From: Myoxocephalus aenaeus
Lineage: Eukaryota; Chordata; Actinopteri; Perciformes; Cottidae
Assembly: GCA_038501785.1 (NCBI GenBank)
Contig: JBAMJR010000047.1
Span: forward strand, 2,389,001 to 2,453,000
Length of the DNA stretch: 64,000 nt
Direction: 5' to 3'
Shown here: positions 47,426 to 61,294 of the stretch, in pieces
How the letters are laid out: each line of letters opens with the position of its first letter
Position numbering within the stretch: the first letter of the stretch is position 1
Position numbers and translations under genes: made by a program
Notes under the pieces: model-generated
Databases searched by the model: none
What the model was told of the DNA's origin: nothing
Seen by the model: the letters and a program-made list of their open reading frames with translations, nothing else

Positions 47426-50220
47426 CTTTGGCGGCACTCTTTTATTAGACTTCTTATTCTCACGTCTTCTCTGTGGCCATTATTTTTACAGCAGGGTCAG
47501 GCCGAGGACTTCAGCTGATAAATGTCAAGTAATCTGTACAAAACAATGTTAAATATTTCATTCAAAACGTACCAAATTATTAATTCAAGTGTTAATATTT
47601 AATATGCATTTAAATTTGCATAGAATGGCTATTTTATTTTATTTAGCAGTCCATGGGGCACTCATGTGTTCCATAACTTTTTGTTTTGTTTAGTATTAAG
47701 AGCAAAAATGATTGCATGTGACTTGGATTAAATGAGGTGTTTTTCATCAATAAACTACAATAAATCTTTTCCTGGACGCAGGTGGATTTGATTCTGGTTT
47801 AGTGAAGCAATATCTTGAAGTTTGGGAGGAAGTCCCTCTCCCGTGCCCCGCCGTTATTTCTACATGTCGGCCAGGGTTAAAGGGGCCTCCCCATCTCTGG
47901 AGGCATGGATAGCATTGAAGTGGCTTTCTGGTTACAAGTGCTTGTCTCAATTATCTCCACTGTATTTGTGTGTGTTTGTCTGGGAGGGTACTTTTCAATC
48001 TTGGATAACCAGTTCCAAAAACTGTGCAGAAACCGTCCTCCATTGTGAACGATCTTGGTCTCTATTGTCTCAAAGGTCTGAACAGAATCCACAGGCACCA
48101 GTTCCCTTTGTGTATGTTAAAATTACAGATAAGAGGAAAAATATGTCACGCACTGGAGCAGATCCTGCGTTTTAAAAGAAGTCAAGCGGATAAAGAAGAG
48201 GAAGATCCTGAATGCGCTGCGTGAACCACCGTGGCGTTACAGTGGATCGACAACATGTCGCTCTCTGTCTGTCCTCTTCGATCTCTCCAGTCGTCTGTCT
48301 TCCTGGCAGGCAGCAGTCTATCCTACGCTGGGACTGAAGCCTCCTCGGCAGACAGCGGCCCTAATTTCATTAATTATAAACCAATATGCTGCTGGCAGCC
48401 CCTCTGGAGAGGACTTTACCCAGCGCTGGCATCTGTTCAGAGCAAACACAGCGAGGGATGAAGGGATGGAGGGAGGAGAAAACAAGGACATCTCTGACTC
48501 CCGCCATGGGTGAAGCATGGTGCTGTGCAGGGGAACGGAGATGAACGAGGCGGTTGGTGGGGTTTTGAAAGTTCATGTTTCCAACAAGGATGCTGATGGA
48601 GAGAGTAGGATGGTGTGGTAGCCACTGTAGCAAGTTTGAAAAGATAATATTTAACACGAGGCTGATACGAAACATAGTCATGAAATGTATTTTTGCATCA
48701 GAAACGTCGACACTCAACATAACGTGTGGTTTGAAACATACAATGTCAACAATTTATTTTTGGCGACTGGTTTGAAATCTTAGACACATTAAGTCAAATG
48801 ATAGATTTCCATTTCTGGAAGTTAACCAGCCCTGACATGAGACCTCCATAAACTCACGAGGCACTAAGTTTTTCTTAGGACTTCCATTGTCTTCAGAAAA
48901 ACTAGCCACTCATTGACCCAAAATTACACTCAGGGCCTTGCACCAATTTGTTGTTTTGTGGTTTGCTCTGCTGCAGGAATTGTGGTTCTTGATATTTTTG
49001 TTGTTTCACCTTCTAACTCTCTAAAGCGCTGCAACATCCTCTGCTACACCTTTGTGTTTTTCACTGATCATTCCACCTCCTTCGAAATACATCTATCAGG
49101 GCTTACTCTGTGCCTGTGGGACGCCGCAGGCACTTCCCATCGTTTGCCTTTGTTAAAATAGCTGCTGTTGACACGGCAGATGAGGAGTAAAATGGCAGTT
49201 GTTGTTTTGTGTTTGCTGTAAAAGTTATTGTGGCGATGTGACGGCACATCTATGTCTCCATATCCATCAACAAATTATGCCCAAACTTATGACTGACCTT
49301 TTTTTTATTATTTAATACCAACAAAAGAATGAGAAACCTAAAAAAAAAGGAATGAAACAAAGAAACAGAATACTTATAAACAGACGGTTAATTCATCCAC
49401 ACCAGAACTGCACACCCTTGCACCCAAACACACACACACACGCATGCAATCAAAGTGCAAAAGCATGTTACCAAAGTGGAAGCTGTTTACTCCCTCATCA
49501 TTCATAAATTATACACATAAACACACACATCCAAACACACAAGATCACTGGGAAAAGTGCTATGGTTTTATTTTATTTCTAAGTTCCAACACTAGGACAA
49601 AAACTGATTAATGAGTATTATAGTTGAGAGTTAGCATTAAGCAGCAATAGTGGGATTTAAATTAAAAGGAAAAATGCATTAATTCTGTGCATTAGCAGGC
49701 AAATGGAAATGAGTTGTGTGAATGATGTGAACTTGTGATAAAATAAGGTGATATCCATAAGGTCCATATTCCCAACACTATCTATAATGTATAACTCTGT
49801 GCTGTGTGTTTGTTCTATGCAATATGTTTACTGACACTGATTCATTTTAAGCAGTTACAGTTACGCATTTAAAGGTTTTCAACATGGCTAACGGCGCTAA
49901 CAGCTAACAGCAGCAGCTCTGATTACAACATGCACTTCATTCTCTGCTCAGTTTGCTGCTATACCGATGCTCTGAATGCCGTACAAAGAACCTTTAATAC
50001 TGTACCTGAAGGCGCCACATGCATCTCAAAAAGCAGCCCAAACCGGCGATGGGAAAAGGTGAGCTACTTCCTGTATCACAGAGCAGCTTTAATGTGATTT
50101 TCAGCTCTAATTAGAGTTAAGTCACTTAGTGTGTTGTAATGACGTTATGCTCACAGAGCAGCAGACGCCGTCCATCAGCCAAATGAAATATTAAACTGAC
50201 CTACCGCTGGATTATGCGTG

Positions 50221-50224
<4 letters not shown>

Positions 50225-50278
<54 letters not shown>
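50225..50278. repeat. (TG)n microsatellite
   Basis: About 27 units in the SATB-boll interval. Confidence 0.95.
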
Positions 50279-50279
<1 letters not shown>

Positions 50280-50712
50280 ATTCATATTTGTAGTTGTGTC
50301 AGGAGACCTCCAGAGCACACTGTGCCTCCATTCTCTGCCATATACAGTAAACACACGCACAAGGAGAGACACACACACGTACACACATTTCTGACCTACA
50401 TTCAGGGTACACAAACAACAGGGTGTCAGGAGGGGCAGGGCCACAAATGAGTGTGTGTTGGGGGTGAAAGTCTGCAGGTGCACTGGGCCGTGAATCTAAT
50501 GCAAAATTAGTGTTATCTGGCTGCCAAATAATTCATGATCCCGCATCCGAAATGATAGCAGAATGACTCGACTTGTCATCCCCTCGGTCTATGTCACTCT
50601 CCCCCGTGAACATGTTTTATTCACAGTGTCACATGGAGCATAAACTAGTAAATAAGTACAGCTACAATTGGCAATTCTCTGCTTGGATCCCAGAGGACTT
50701 TGAAGAGAATTT

Positions 50713-50816
50713 ATGATTTATATAGCATTGGCTGAATAATCTGTTTAATGATTTATATAGCATTGGCTGAATACTCTGTTTATGATTAATATAGCATTGG
50801 CTGAATATTCTGTTTT
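50713..50816 (+). repeat. Minisatellite, three copies of 34-35 bases
   Basis: The unit ATGATTTATATAGCATTGGC TGAATAATCTGTTTA starts at 50713, 50748 and 50782. The copies differ at only a few positions, so the expansion is fairly recent. Confidence 0.85.
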
Positions 50817-51582
50817 TAAGATAATGCTTGCTTCATGCTGAAGGATGTGTGTGTGTGTCTCAGGTGTGAGAAACCGCAGAACTCTTTGGTTCCGCAGACC
50901 AGACATAGCATTGGCAATTGACCTTTTTCTGACTCGGTCAGACAGAGGCCGATGCAGCCTTATATGTACATGTTGACCGGGTTTAGGCCTACAAACTTGC
51001 CTTTTGTCTGGTTTCTGTCTAAAAGACGGGGTTCCTCTTTCCTCACAAATGTCTGGGGGTCACAGTTTCATGTGTGGTGGAGAAATTATCTCTTGGTCAC
51101 TGGGGCAGAGGCAGAAGAGTTGAGAATTGTAATTTGAGCTTTCTAATGAACAGACAAAAAAAGTCTTCTGGAACACAAGTTGTAAGGAGTGATTCTTTGG
51201 TGCTTGCAAGCGGGGAGCAGTTTACACGGGCACGTATCGCAGTGACGGTGGAGGGACTCACACGGACTTCTGTCCGTTCCTTGGTGTTTGAAAGGTTCCT
51301 TCCCTGTCTGTCGGATGAGGTTTGGGACAGCCAATGAAGATGAGCAGCACACTTGAAAGAGAACCATAATATGAGTCTCACACACAAGTCTTGTGTTCTT
51401 GTTCCAACTATTAATTAAATTTATCAGCAGGTGCAAACTTATCTATTCACCCTCGTCCTGTATCCGGCCTTGAAGAGAAAGCAGCAAAAATAATTGTCTG
51501 GGAACCTGGGTTATGTTTTTCGCTGGGAGTATTTGGGCCTTACAGTTTTGGGCTATGGCAAGATATATTTTACCATTACACA

Positions 51583-51950
51583 TGTTGTGACAGTTGCCAT
51601 GGTTACAGACAGAATAACTCATCCTCGTGACATTTCCATGGCCAATGTACTTATGGACCGCTCCCCTTTAATGTATTTGAAAAGCATTGGAGTCAGATAA
51701 AAGAGGAAGTCAGATAGAAAGAGGATAAAAACCCTTTACTCTCTGAGTTCGGGGCTCACTCATCTCTGAGGTGTGCTGACCGTGTGAAGGCCAGACTAGC
51801 AGGGGAGCGGAGTCCAAGATCTTGTATTAGGTATGCATTTCATGTATGTGTGTAATTGCTAAAATAAATAACCTTGATTGTAATATAACCTGTTCTGTCA
51901 ATTCTTGAACACTCGAGGAATATCCCGGCGAGGAGAATTCCACTTCAACT
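51583..51950 (+). mobile_element. LTR-like segment (possible old solo LTR)
   Basis: The segment starts TGTTGTGAC and ends TTCAACT, so the ends are nearly inverted. In LTR order it has a repeated purine-rich block (AGTCAGATA...AGAGGA twice, 51691-51724), a TATA-like GATAAAAACC at about 51724, and AATAAATAACC at 51865. No internal retroviral or retrotransposon gene is next to it, and no clear short target duplication was found. It is an inference from layout alone. Confidence 0.35.
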
Positions 51951-52499
51951 TTTAGGCCTGATTCAACAGTAGATGAAAGGAAAGAAGTGGCCTTGACTTA
52001 TATATAACCTTTTCTGCAATTTAACACAACTAAATACTTCATATAATGCCACACCGCTGAAAAGAAACATTACCAGTCAGGCTCCCAGATCACATTTTGT
52101 ATTAAGAGTCACGGATACGATAAAATGAGCTCCAGCTTTGACTCCGTGTCACAGAACCTGACTTCATGGGTGGTAATCACAATGTTTTTACCTGCGACAA
52201 AAATGAATTAAGGGAGGTGTAGAAGAAACAGCTAGGAGACTTGGCTTCACTTTTAGTTCCCTGGCCAGAGCCCAGTTGAGTGTGTTTACTTTATTGTAGG
52301 TCAGTGTGTGCACACACCCACTAACTATAGCCAGGGCCCCAGCATATAAAACCCTAAATAATAGGTCTACATTTAGAGAAATCATCGGGTGTCGCTGTGG
52401 AATGCAACACCATTGTGGTGAAGCGTTTTCACAAAAGAGCAAACAACCACTGGAGAAAGCCAGAGAGAGTCGTTTTAGTATCAAATGTTGTTTTAGAAG

Positions 52500-52575
52500 C
52501 CGTATAATTTTATTAGTACCACTTGTTTCCTTCTCTGACGAGTCAAAATGTCTGCTGTGAAAGCGGCCTCTTATA
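52500..52575 (-). mobile_element. Isolated MITE end, reverse orientation
   Basis: AGTCAAAATGTCTGCTGTGA AAGCGGCC at 52541 is the reverse complement of the family end, and similarity extends left through the sub-terminal part (TATTAGTACCACTTGTTTCC). No partner end is visible upstream. Confidence 0.5.
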
Positions 52576-53398
52576 TCAACTCTTACCTGTGAAGTGAAAC
52601 CACACTCTGGCCTGAAGTGAAGGCTTTTTACTTTATTCCAGAGAGACATGAAGACATGAAGGCGTCATATCTCAGCCATGCTGCACTGCCATCTATCAGG
52701 TGCTTAGAACATAGCAGATTGAAAAACAAACAAATAAAAGCCACGTCAAAACTCATTCAAAAATCACAAAGTAGCGATAATAAAGAGTACCGGCAGATGA
52801 TACTCCTCCAGCAAGGGCATCTGGGGAGTAGATAAAATATTCCCTTTGTTACAGATCTGACCAAAAAAAACTAGCTTTACAGTAAAGGGAGTTTTAAGGA
52901 AAGTTTTTGACCACACGTTTAAACACATGTGTACATGCTAGTTGAGATTCTCACTCTTTCTCTTTCTCAACAGGTCAATATTTTGGCAAAATAGTTCATG
53001 TTGAGAGAAGATTGTGATCGCAGTTAACTTTCCTTAAGGTTCCCTCTACTGTAAAGCCAGTTTAAATGTATTTTCCCAGTACAGCATGGCATGAATACCG
53101 CTGGGAACATTGGATATGAAGCCAGGATGCTGCGCAGGCGACATACGATCTTTGTTTTGTCATGATAAACAAAAGTTGACAAGAAACACAGTCGATAGAA
53201 AAGCCTTCCTCCTCTGATGACCTAAACACACACACACACACACACACACGTGATTGCATATACACATATTCACACTCAAAGCCACATGTCTAAGTTAATC
53301 ATATTTGCCAGTGAAGTCCTATGATTGCAGCATAAACAACATGGAGCACAAAGAGGGAGGTCTGAGCCTTGTAGTCACCTGAGTATTCGCAGACATGA

Positions 53399-53399
<1 letters not shown>

Positions 53400-53488
<89 letters not shown>
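53400..53488. repeat. (GT)n microsatellite
   Basis: About 44 units. A short CA array lies at 53225-53249. Confidence 0.95.
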
Positions 53489-53491
<3 letters not shown>

Positions 53492-56103
53492 TGAGCGTTT
53501 GTGTGCATGTACCCTCTAATGAGAGACAACAGCCGACATCGCTGTGCTCTGCCAGACTACAAAGTGATTCCATCGCAGTTCATACGAGCTCTTTTGTTGA
53601 ACCATCACATCTTACCCAGCAAACCCACTGCCATTTAGAATAACAGACGAATAAATGGACGAGGGGGGAAAAAAACAGTCGGCTGAAACCACAGTGGAAC
53701 TCAGTAATGGTCAGCCAGGCCCACCACGCCTCAGCAAATGTTTGTCCTAACCTGTTATTTCTGGCATTGTACTGTCTCAAAGAGATCATTTTATTCTCCG
53801 AGTGGAATGCAGCGGCTATAAATAGTCTGCAGATGAAGGAGGGGAAATCAGAGATTTGTAGAGTAATTACAGAGCCAGAGTCGAACCCTTCTGTTATGGC
53901 TCGTTTTTCATCAACCTCTGTCTCCACGACTGTCTGACTGACTGACCGACTGAGATAAAATGGCTGTTTTCTTGATGGGAAATGCACGCATGACCTGATA
54001 TTTGACCTGTATTTCTGCTTCTTTTTTTTCTGCTCAAAGAGTCTCAAGATTCAAAAGGGAAAGTTTGGGGAAATAACCTTCTTTTCTTTTTTTTTTTCGC
54101 CAAACGCAGAGTTGAATGAGAAGACAAAACCGTCCTCACAAGAGAAACCACACATGTGACGTGTCGCTTGTAATGGTTGTGATGGCCTGCCGGTGGAGGC
54201 ATCAGAGCAGACAACACGTGTCAGTTTGGGGAGTCACGTTATCCTGACGCTTCAGGTGTCAACAAAATGTTGCATAGAAACATAAAGTAAAGCTTGGGAG
54301 TTTGTGTCAACGGGAAGAAAATAGACGGGAAGGAAATGTCCCATGCCATGCCCGTCTGTGGTCAAGTAAATTACATTTTTAAACACACTAATAAAAGGCT
54401 TTTAACACATACACTCTTTGCTAAACAATTTGACCGTGGCACAGCAGAACCTTGCATGTGTGGTCACACAAGAAAGACTTTTAATGAGAACAAGAACACA
54501 ATATTACAGGAAATCATGCTAGAAACTCGTCAATACAATCTAAAACAGCCAATAAATAAAACTCCCACACTCGGCTTTTTTGTTTGCGGCACAAACTCAA
54601 ACAGCCAGTCAAGTTGTCCTGACAGCACTTGTGTCTCAAATGATCTTTGTGGAGTATGAAAGGACTTTTAGCTGGTAAATTGCTGTAATTATCAAACATG
54701 CCCTTCTCATTTTGCACAGTTGGCAAATTCATCCGACAATTAAAAAAAGCTGGAGATGAATGACACGTAATGCCGTGGCCCACATTACTCAGATGAGGAC
54801 AAACAATCTGGCGAAAGGAGGTTGTAGTGATGGGAAATGTGCAACAAACAAAGCTTTGTGAGCTTTTTGAAGAGAGATAGGGGATTTAAAACGATGTTTG
54901 CAAATGTATCAGCGTTATAGAAAATCTGAGAAAATTCTAAATCCTGTTTCCCCCTGTTCTGAGTTATTTATTCATTACTAGTGGCTTTTCTCTCAGTTGG
55001 AGACACTTTATAGGCTTTGTTGCTTTGTTGTGGTCTGAGGGAGGAGGGGGAAGAGGTGGAGGGCATAAGATGCAAATGACAGTGTTTCACAGCACTTTGT
55101 CGCCAATCATAGAGAAATTATAGCTCCATGAGGCTTGTAAGCAACATATAAAGTGACTTCTTGAGTATCGAGAGTGAATTTGTGTTGTAGTTTTGTCTGT
55201 TCTCCGTGGATATGTGATTTTTCTGAGGATTTTCCTGCCTGTGAAATCTCTCCAGCCATCTATTTATTTATTCAAATCCCTATTCATTAATCATCAACCC
55301 ACAGCAAGCAGCCATTCATGAGCTTTCCCAAAGTTGGGAATGAAGGGCTCACAATGACAAACATTTTAAGTAATTGTAAAACGTACCCAACGGACCCAAG
55401 TTAGTCAATTATTCCTTTAAAAACAGATAAAACACCATCACATTGTCAAAAATTACAATATGTGCTGAGTTTGGTCAAAGGAAACTGCCTATAGTTGTAC
55501 ACACACCCCCAGAGAGTAATACTTCCAAGATCCTTCTTTTCATTATCAGTTTTGAAAAGTGCATGAAGACATCTTTTATTAATAGAGAAATGTCGCCCTC
55601 GTGTGGACAGTGGGCTGTACTGCACCAATCTGGCTTGGCGTACAATTTACAAGAATGGAGTTTACGAGACAGTTTCAGATTTAAATTCGTTGCTCTTTAT
55701 TGTATATCCCATTCATTTAATATGTATTATACATTTGTGGAAATATTTACTACAATTTAAACTGAAAATAAACGTATTTTCTCCCCACTGAGGTGCCAAT
55801 ATGATAAAACCATGATTTATTTCTTCTTTTGCAGAGTGGATCAATCACCTCCTTGGAAGATTTCCTTTCTGTTGTCTGACCAACTACACACAGATGATCA
55901 ATTCAACTAATTATGCGACTAATTTGGACAATTCTAGCCTCACTGTCCTCGCGCTGCGGCCAGCGCACTGATCTGCAGTCTGTGGAAATATTGGATTTAA
56001 ACATTTTATTCTACTGAGGTAGAAAGAAAACAACATAAAACACATTTATAGATGCAACCTGTTGCGAGATAACAGGTGAAAAACACAACATTTAACCGTT
56101 CAC

Positions 56104-56145
56104 CTGACGTAACGCTCCACGTGACGTACAGGGAGGTCACACGTG
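56104..56145 (+). promoter_or_regulatory. Likely boll core promoter: CRE-like and E-box motifs
   Basis: TGACGTAA (56105-56112), CACGTGACGTA (56119-56129, an E-box fused to a second TGACGTA) and CACGTGA (about 56140) lie 165-210 bases before the boll ATG in a CpG-richer stretch with no TATA box. CRE-type elements driven by CREM are typical of testis-expressed genes; action here is inferred. Confidence 0.4.
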
Positions 56146-56310
56146 AGGGGCGTGAGGCGCGCGAGAGCGACGCATTGACCAGGTCGCGTGGAGATCACTC
56201 ACGAAGTAGAGGACCGCCAGTCAGCTGAACTATTATCGATATCTCACCGGGGCCATGTTTAAATCCTTATTATAACCAGCACGCGTCTTTTAGCGGCAGA
56301 AGTTACCCGG

Positions 56311-57742
56311 ATGATGGAAGCGAAGAGCCAGAACGAGGTGAGTGACGTCAGCACTTAACCGTTTCAACGTTAGCTAGCAAACCAAAGTTTATGGTAATTA
56401 AGTAACGTCAGTTTATCATACTTCATGAGCTGTTTTCGCTCAGTTTATTGAAAATGACAGCAGCGTAAGTTAACGGTAGAAAAGTGGGAATTGTATCGGT
56501 GTTAGCTCAGTTATTAGCTGTGGATTGACACGTTGTGGGGCCTTTTGTGTGTAAAATAGTTTGGGGTCATAACTATCATTTTTATGTTTAAGCTAGCTAG
56601 CTGCTAAACTACAAGAATGCTAGCCAATGGAGAAAAAAAGATACATTTATAATCATCTCAAGTGAAACAGTTGGCAGTAATGTCGCCACCGGGGCTCGTA
56701 CTTTAGACATTACACCTTTATGAAACTGTTAATTACACATTCATTAAATTGTTAATTACACCTTCATGAAACTATTCAAAGTCAGCTTTAATGTCAATTC
56801 TTCCACGTGTGCAAACATACAGAAGATTTGAAAATACGTTTCTCTCCTGTCCAACATAAAGTGAATACAGATATTAATAATATTAAAGTGAAAATAGGTA
56901 AAAAAAAAGAACATGTTAATTACACCTTCATGAAACTGTTAATTCATGTCAGATTTCTGTGAATACTTGGTGGTGCCTGACGTTACAGGCTGCAGGTGCA
57001 TCCACCTAGCCTGACTTGAAAGACTCAAGTACCCACTGTTTATTGTTTTTATTTGTTGGACTTCAATGAGTGGTTAAGAAGTTGGGATTAAGTGTTGTCT
57101 GGTAGCGATGGGGGATTTTCTTTTGATCTGGTTGAAAGCATAAACAGAGCGTCCTTCTATCCACACCATATCAATTATAAAACTCTTCTTTAGTACATCA
57201 AATGGAGTTAAGTACTCCTTAAGTACCAAGTCCTAGTTCTCAGGCTCCTTTCTGGCGGGAAAGAACTTCACCTCACCAGGTTCAATCTGAGTAAAGTCGT
57301 TGCTTCTTTTCTTTACATTTGAAGGTCAAGTCCAGCTGTCCATCCCAGGACAGCAGCAGCTCCTCCAGCCCAGAAGTGTTGCCTCCAGAGAACCACGATC
57401 AAGGCCCGACCCACTACAACCCCCATCCCGGCACTGGTACCCACCGTCCCGGCACTGTTATCCCCAATAGGATTTTTGTTGGGGGAATTGACTACAAGGT
57501 GAGAGCAGTAAACTCTCACTGGCAGAGGAACTGAAGTGTTTGGTCGTGTGTGTCTTATTGCAGAAGGGTAGACCCGAGAGAGCAGCAAAGGTCATGATGA
57601 TAATATACATCATGCACAGGAGGCCTTCTGGTACTCAGTAATTCCATATTTCTCCAGATATAACTTTTGGACTATAGTTGAGTCCCAATGTTTACATTTT
57701 AGTGATTAAAAAAAATATCTACCACTATGCTGTGTCATTCCA

Positions 57743-57790
<48 letters not shown>

Positions 57791-60270
57791 ATCCTACCAG
57801 CTCTCTACTGGCTTATAAAGGCAAAAAATGCAACAACGAAATTCATCATTCAAAGTAACACAAGTGGTTCAGGAACCACCTGTTTTTTTGTGGCTTCTAA
57901 CATAATTTCTTCGAAACTTTGTCCCTCTGGCCTGTCTCCTCCTAATTTGAACATTCACTGTACATTTTGTCTGAAGTGTAGCTAAAGAAATAGAACTTGT
58001 ATAACTATCGTAACAGATTTCAGTCAGGAATGTCGACATGGGTTTGAACCAACTTGCATGCAGATGTTTAACAGATGTCTCCTGGCGGTTGTTAGTGCAC
58101 CCGATTATTACTGGCTGTTTAATGATCTGAAATTATTCATCCTGGAAATAAACCAAACCAAATCAGTTCCCACTGTATCTTCCTTTGCAGTGATGTAGCA
58201 GTAAAAATGTGTGTGTGTGTGTGTTAAAGGTTAGTGAGAGCGACCTGCAACATGTCTTCTCTCAGCATGGAGCAGTAAAAGATGTGAAGATTGTGATAGA
58301 TCGCTCAGGAGTGTCAAAGGGGTGAGTTTGTGTCATCATTCCCGTCATATACAGTTGGTGACTTTCTATCCTTTGTTTTTCGAGCATTAATCATGTTTTG
58401 ATTCTGTTTCTTTGAACAGATATGCCTTTGTGACATTTGAGACCCCAGATGATGCAATGAAAATCCTTCATGATGTAAGTAGAGCCGGCCGTTCAAGTAT
58501 CTTACAACTAAACCTAAAGCACATGTAACCGCGGTCACTAACAGGCGGATAACCGATCGATAATTGATAATAAATGTTGACAGAGCGCTTATATTTTAAC
58601 CGGCGCAACTTTTCCAGCCTTTACGGCACTCGTTCAGCGGTCCAGGAAACACGCCGACCAATTACATGCATGCAAATCACATCACATGATGCTACTCGGC
58701 CAATCAAATATGCGTATTCGGATAAGCGTCGCGGCTTGAGTGAGATAGACACAGACGGGAGAGAGGACGAGAGGCCGAACAGCCGGAACAGTACGCGAGT
58801 GAGCGAAGTTATTTCACATGTCGTTCTCCAATAAGAGAAATGTGGACAGCGAAACCAGAGTCTTTAGCCACACTCTTCTATGTTCATTCTTTCTAAAGGA
58901 AGTTCAAAACCCTTATGTCTCATGTGTTCAGACGATTATTAAAAGCACAATGTGAAGCTTTGCTACGAGACAAAGCACAACTCTTTTGAGCAAACGTACC
59001 GACTCGCATCCCAAATGAAGGAACAGAAAGAAAAAAAACGATTTAAGAGCCCAATATGATCAGAATCCTAACACATTCATTCACTGTCCCTCAATACAGT
59101 CAACAGAGAGAATAGAGCTGAAACAAGTGGTTTCAATAACAGATATAGTCCCTCACATTTTATAAGAGAATAATATAATATCGTGGCTTTTTTGGTTAAC
59201 ATCGCTAGACACCTGAATTAACTGAATTTAAAGCTACAGGGTAAAGACAATTAAGTTACATTTATTTTGGTAAAATGAGACATTTTTCAAAACCGTTTTT
59301 AAATCCAGCCATTATTGTAATTGAAATGAGAGAAGAATATTTATTTATTATTAGAGTATTTATAATTCATCCAGTTAAATTTGAAAACTGATAATGAATA
59401 TTGTTGAGATATTATTTCTTTCTTTATTTGATTTGACAGTCAGTTGTTGACTTCATACAGAGCGCAAGTTAGACATTAGTGTGATGTTCCGGACCTTTGC
59501 CTGAGGACATTTTCTCAAACTGGACCTTGTTGAACATTAGTTGAATACCCCTGACATATAACAATGTAGTTTATCTGCCGAAATGTATTGTCTAATGCAT
59601 TGTCTTTTCCCTGAACTGCTATATTAAAGGTTAAGGGAGTCTGTTTTAAAGACAAGAAGCTCAGCATTGGTCAGGCTGTCCGCAAAGTGCAAAGTAAGTC
59701 GACTCTTTTAATTCCCTTGTTATCACACAGTGGCACTGCCAAGCTTCAGTGTATTACCTTCCACTCAGCGTATCAGCTAGTTAACGAGTCACAGATACAA
59801 TTTCAATCACTATTTATGATTAAAAGTGATTTTTGCCACAAAAGATACCCATTTACTTAAATGGAACATAAAAGTAATGAAAACTGTTTTTCATCAGGCC
59901 ACACTAGGAGGTGCTGGCTTCTCTCCAAATACTGGGCCACAAGGTGACTCAATAGTATGCGATGGTTTTGAAATGCCCACTAGGTTTACTGTTCTGTGGT
60001 GTCCTTCTGTTCGCAGCTAAGAGTGCCCTTGTGACCTTCCCTGACTCCGCCATGTCCTGTGAGACCACGTCCGCAGGCCTTCCCTACATCTACCACAACG
60101 GAGTGGCCTACTTCCAATGCCCCAACATGAACCCGGCTTCCCACCACTGGCCTGTGAGTCACACCCACCTTTCACTGGACTTAATGAGCTTCACTAGCTT
60201 AGCTTAGCTTACATTCACTACATGTTAAGGACAGTTGGTGAGACATGAAGGTGTAATACTGAAATACAGC

Positions 60271-60362
<92 letters not shown>

Positions 60363-61294
60363 GTGAGCACCAAGATGAATGTATGATTTTTTTGGTGTTA
60401 ATTTTCTCGCAGCCTGCCCCTCCAGTGATGCTCCCTCAGCCCCATCAGCCTGTCTACCAGCAACCAGCCTATCACCACCACCAGGTCCACGCAGCATTTC
60501 ACCATTTAACGAGAACAGCAGGGATTTGAACTTTATTTAACAGTTTGCTTTTCTTTCCTCCTCATCCTCTCCCAGTGTGCCCCAAACCAGTATCAGTGGA
60601 ACGTCGTCCAGGTAGGTGAAATGAAGGCATTCCTCTTTTTCTTTTAGTTCAGGAAAATTTGGCCAATTGTTCACCTGCTGTGAATGTTTTGTTGTCCAGT
60701 CGCCGATGCCCCGCAGTCCGGTCGTGTACTCCCAGCAGCCAGAATATGTGTATCAGCCGGCTGATGGAGGCCCTGTCCAGCCTCCTCTGCCCGTCATGGA
60801 GGACGCCCCGCCAGAGGTACAGATCCACCGGCACATTCGTTTCCCTGTGAATTTGCTTTTTCAACCTTTTTGGAAAATAGAAGGCATTTTGAATGTAAAT
60901 GCTTGTTTGGTGGAGCGAACAAATATTGAGTTCACGAGTGTTCAGTAAACTTGTTCTGCTCACTTTGGTGTGTTCTCATTGTTTTAGCAGGTGCTGCAGG
61001 TTTACCCGTTTTATCCTCCGAGGACTGACGGAATGACACCCTTTGTTCTGCAACACGACCCTAGAAAGGTAAAACAACTGAAATAGTTTTCAGTGTGTTC
61101 GCGTGTCGCTCTCCATTTCTGCAAACCTTCACAGAGTCTGTATGTCACCCTCTCAACAGAATCTGATGTTTCCACACGCGCAGGCCCATCTGAAGCCAAA
61201 ATACCACCGGTTCATGCACCACAAGGACTACCACTACCTGCCGGAAGCGGCAGAGCCACCAGACATGCTTCACACATTCCAACCTCTCATGTAG
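56311..61294 (+). CDS. boll: Boule homolog (BOLL), DAZ-family RNA-binding protein
   Basis: Eleven coding exons join in phase: 56311-56337, 57325-57498, 58230-58321, 58420-58474, 59630-59693, 60017-60153, 60413-60484, 60576-60611, 60700-60816, 60991-61068 (or from 60988), 61160-61294. The product is 328 or 329 residues against about 283 in human BOLL, with a longer N-terminus. The RRM has RNP2 (RIFVGGIDYK) and RNP1 (KGYAFVTF). The motif GTVIPNRIFVGGID before the RRM, AGLPYIYHNGVAYFQ after it, a DAZ-type segment (QPVYQQPAYHHHQ) and VYQPADGG mark BOULE and not DAZL, whose start is IMPNTVFVGGID. BOULE binds 3' UTRs of meiotic mRNAs in the germ-cell cytoplasm and promotes translation. The start is the first ATG of a TATA-less, CRE-containing promoter; a second Met follows directly. 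Confidence 0.93.
57744..57787. repeat. (TC)22 microsatellite in a boll intron
   Basis: A pure CT tract between the second and third coding exons. Confidence 0.95.
58475..59629 (+). other. boll intron within the RRM coding region
   Basis: This 1.15 kb intron interrupts the RRM between ILHD and VKGVCFKDKK. No exon, RNA gene or repeat was recognised; AT-rich unique sequence. Confidence 0.6.
60273..60359 (+). repeat. (TG)n microsatellite in a boll intron
   Basis: About 43 units, ending 53 bases before the acceptor of the exon at 60413. Confidence 0.95.

Noticed and set aside
56311..61294. DAZL as the identity of the germ-cell gene
   Set aside because: The residues before and in RNP2 (GTVIPNRIFVGGID) and the downstream VYQP motif are those of BOULE. 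DAZL has PNTVFVGGID and a different C-terminus.
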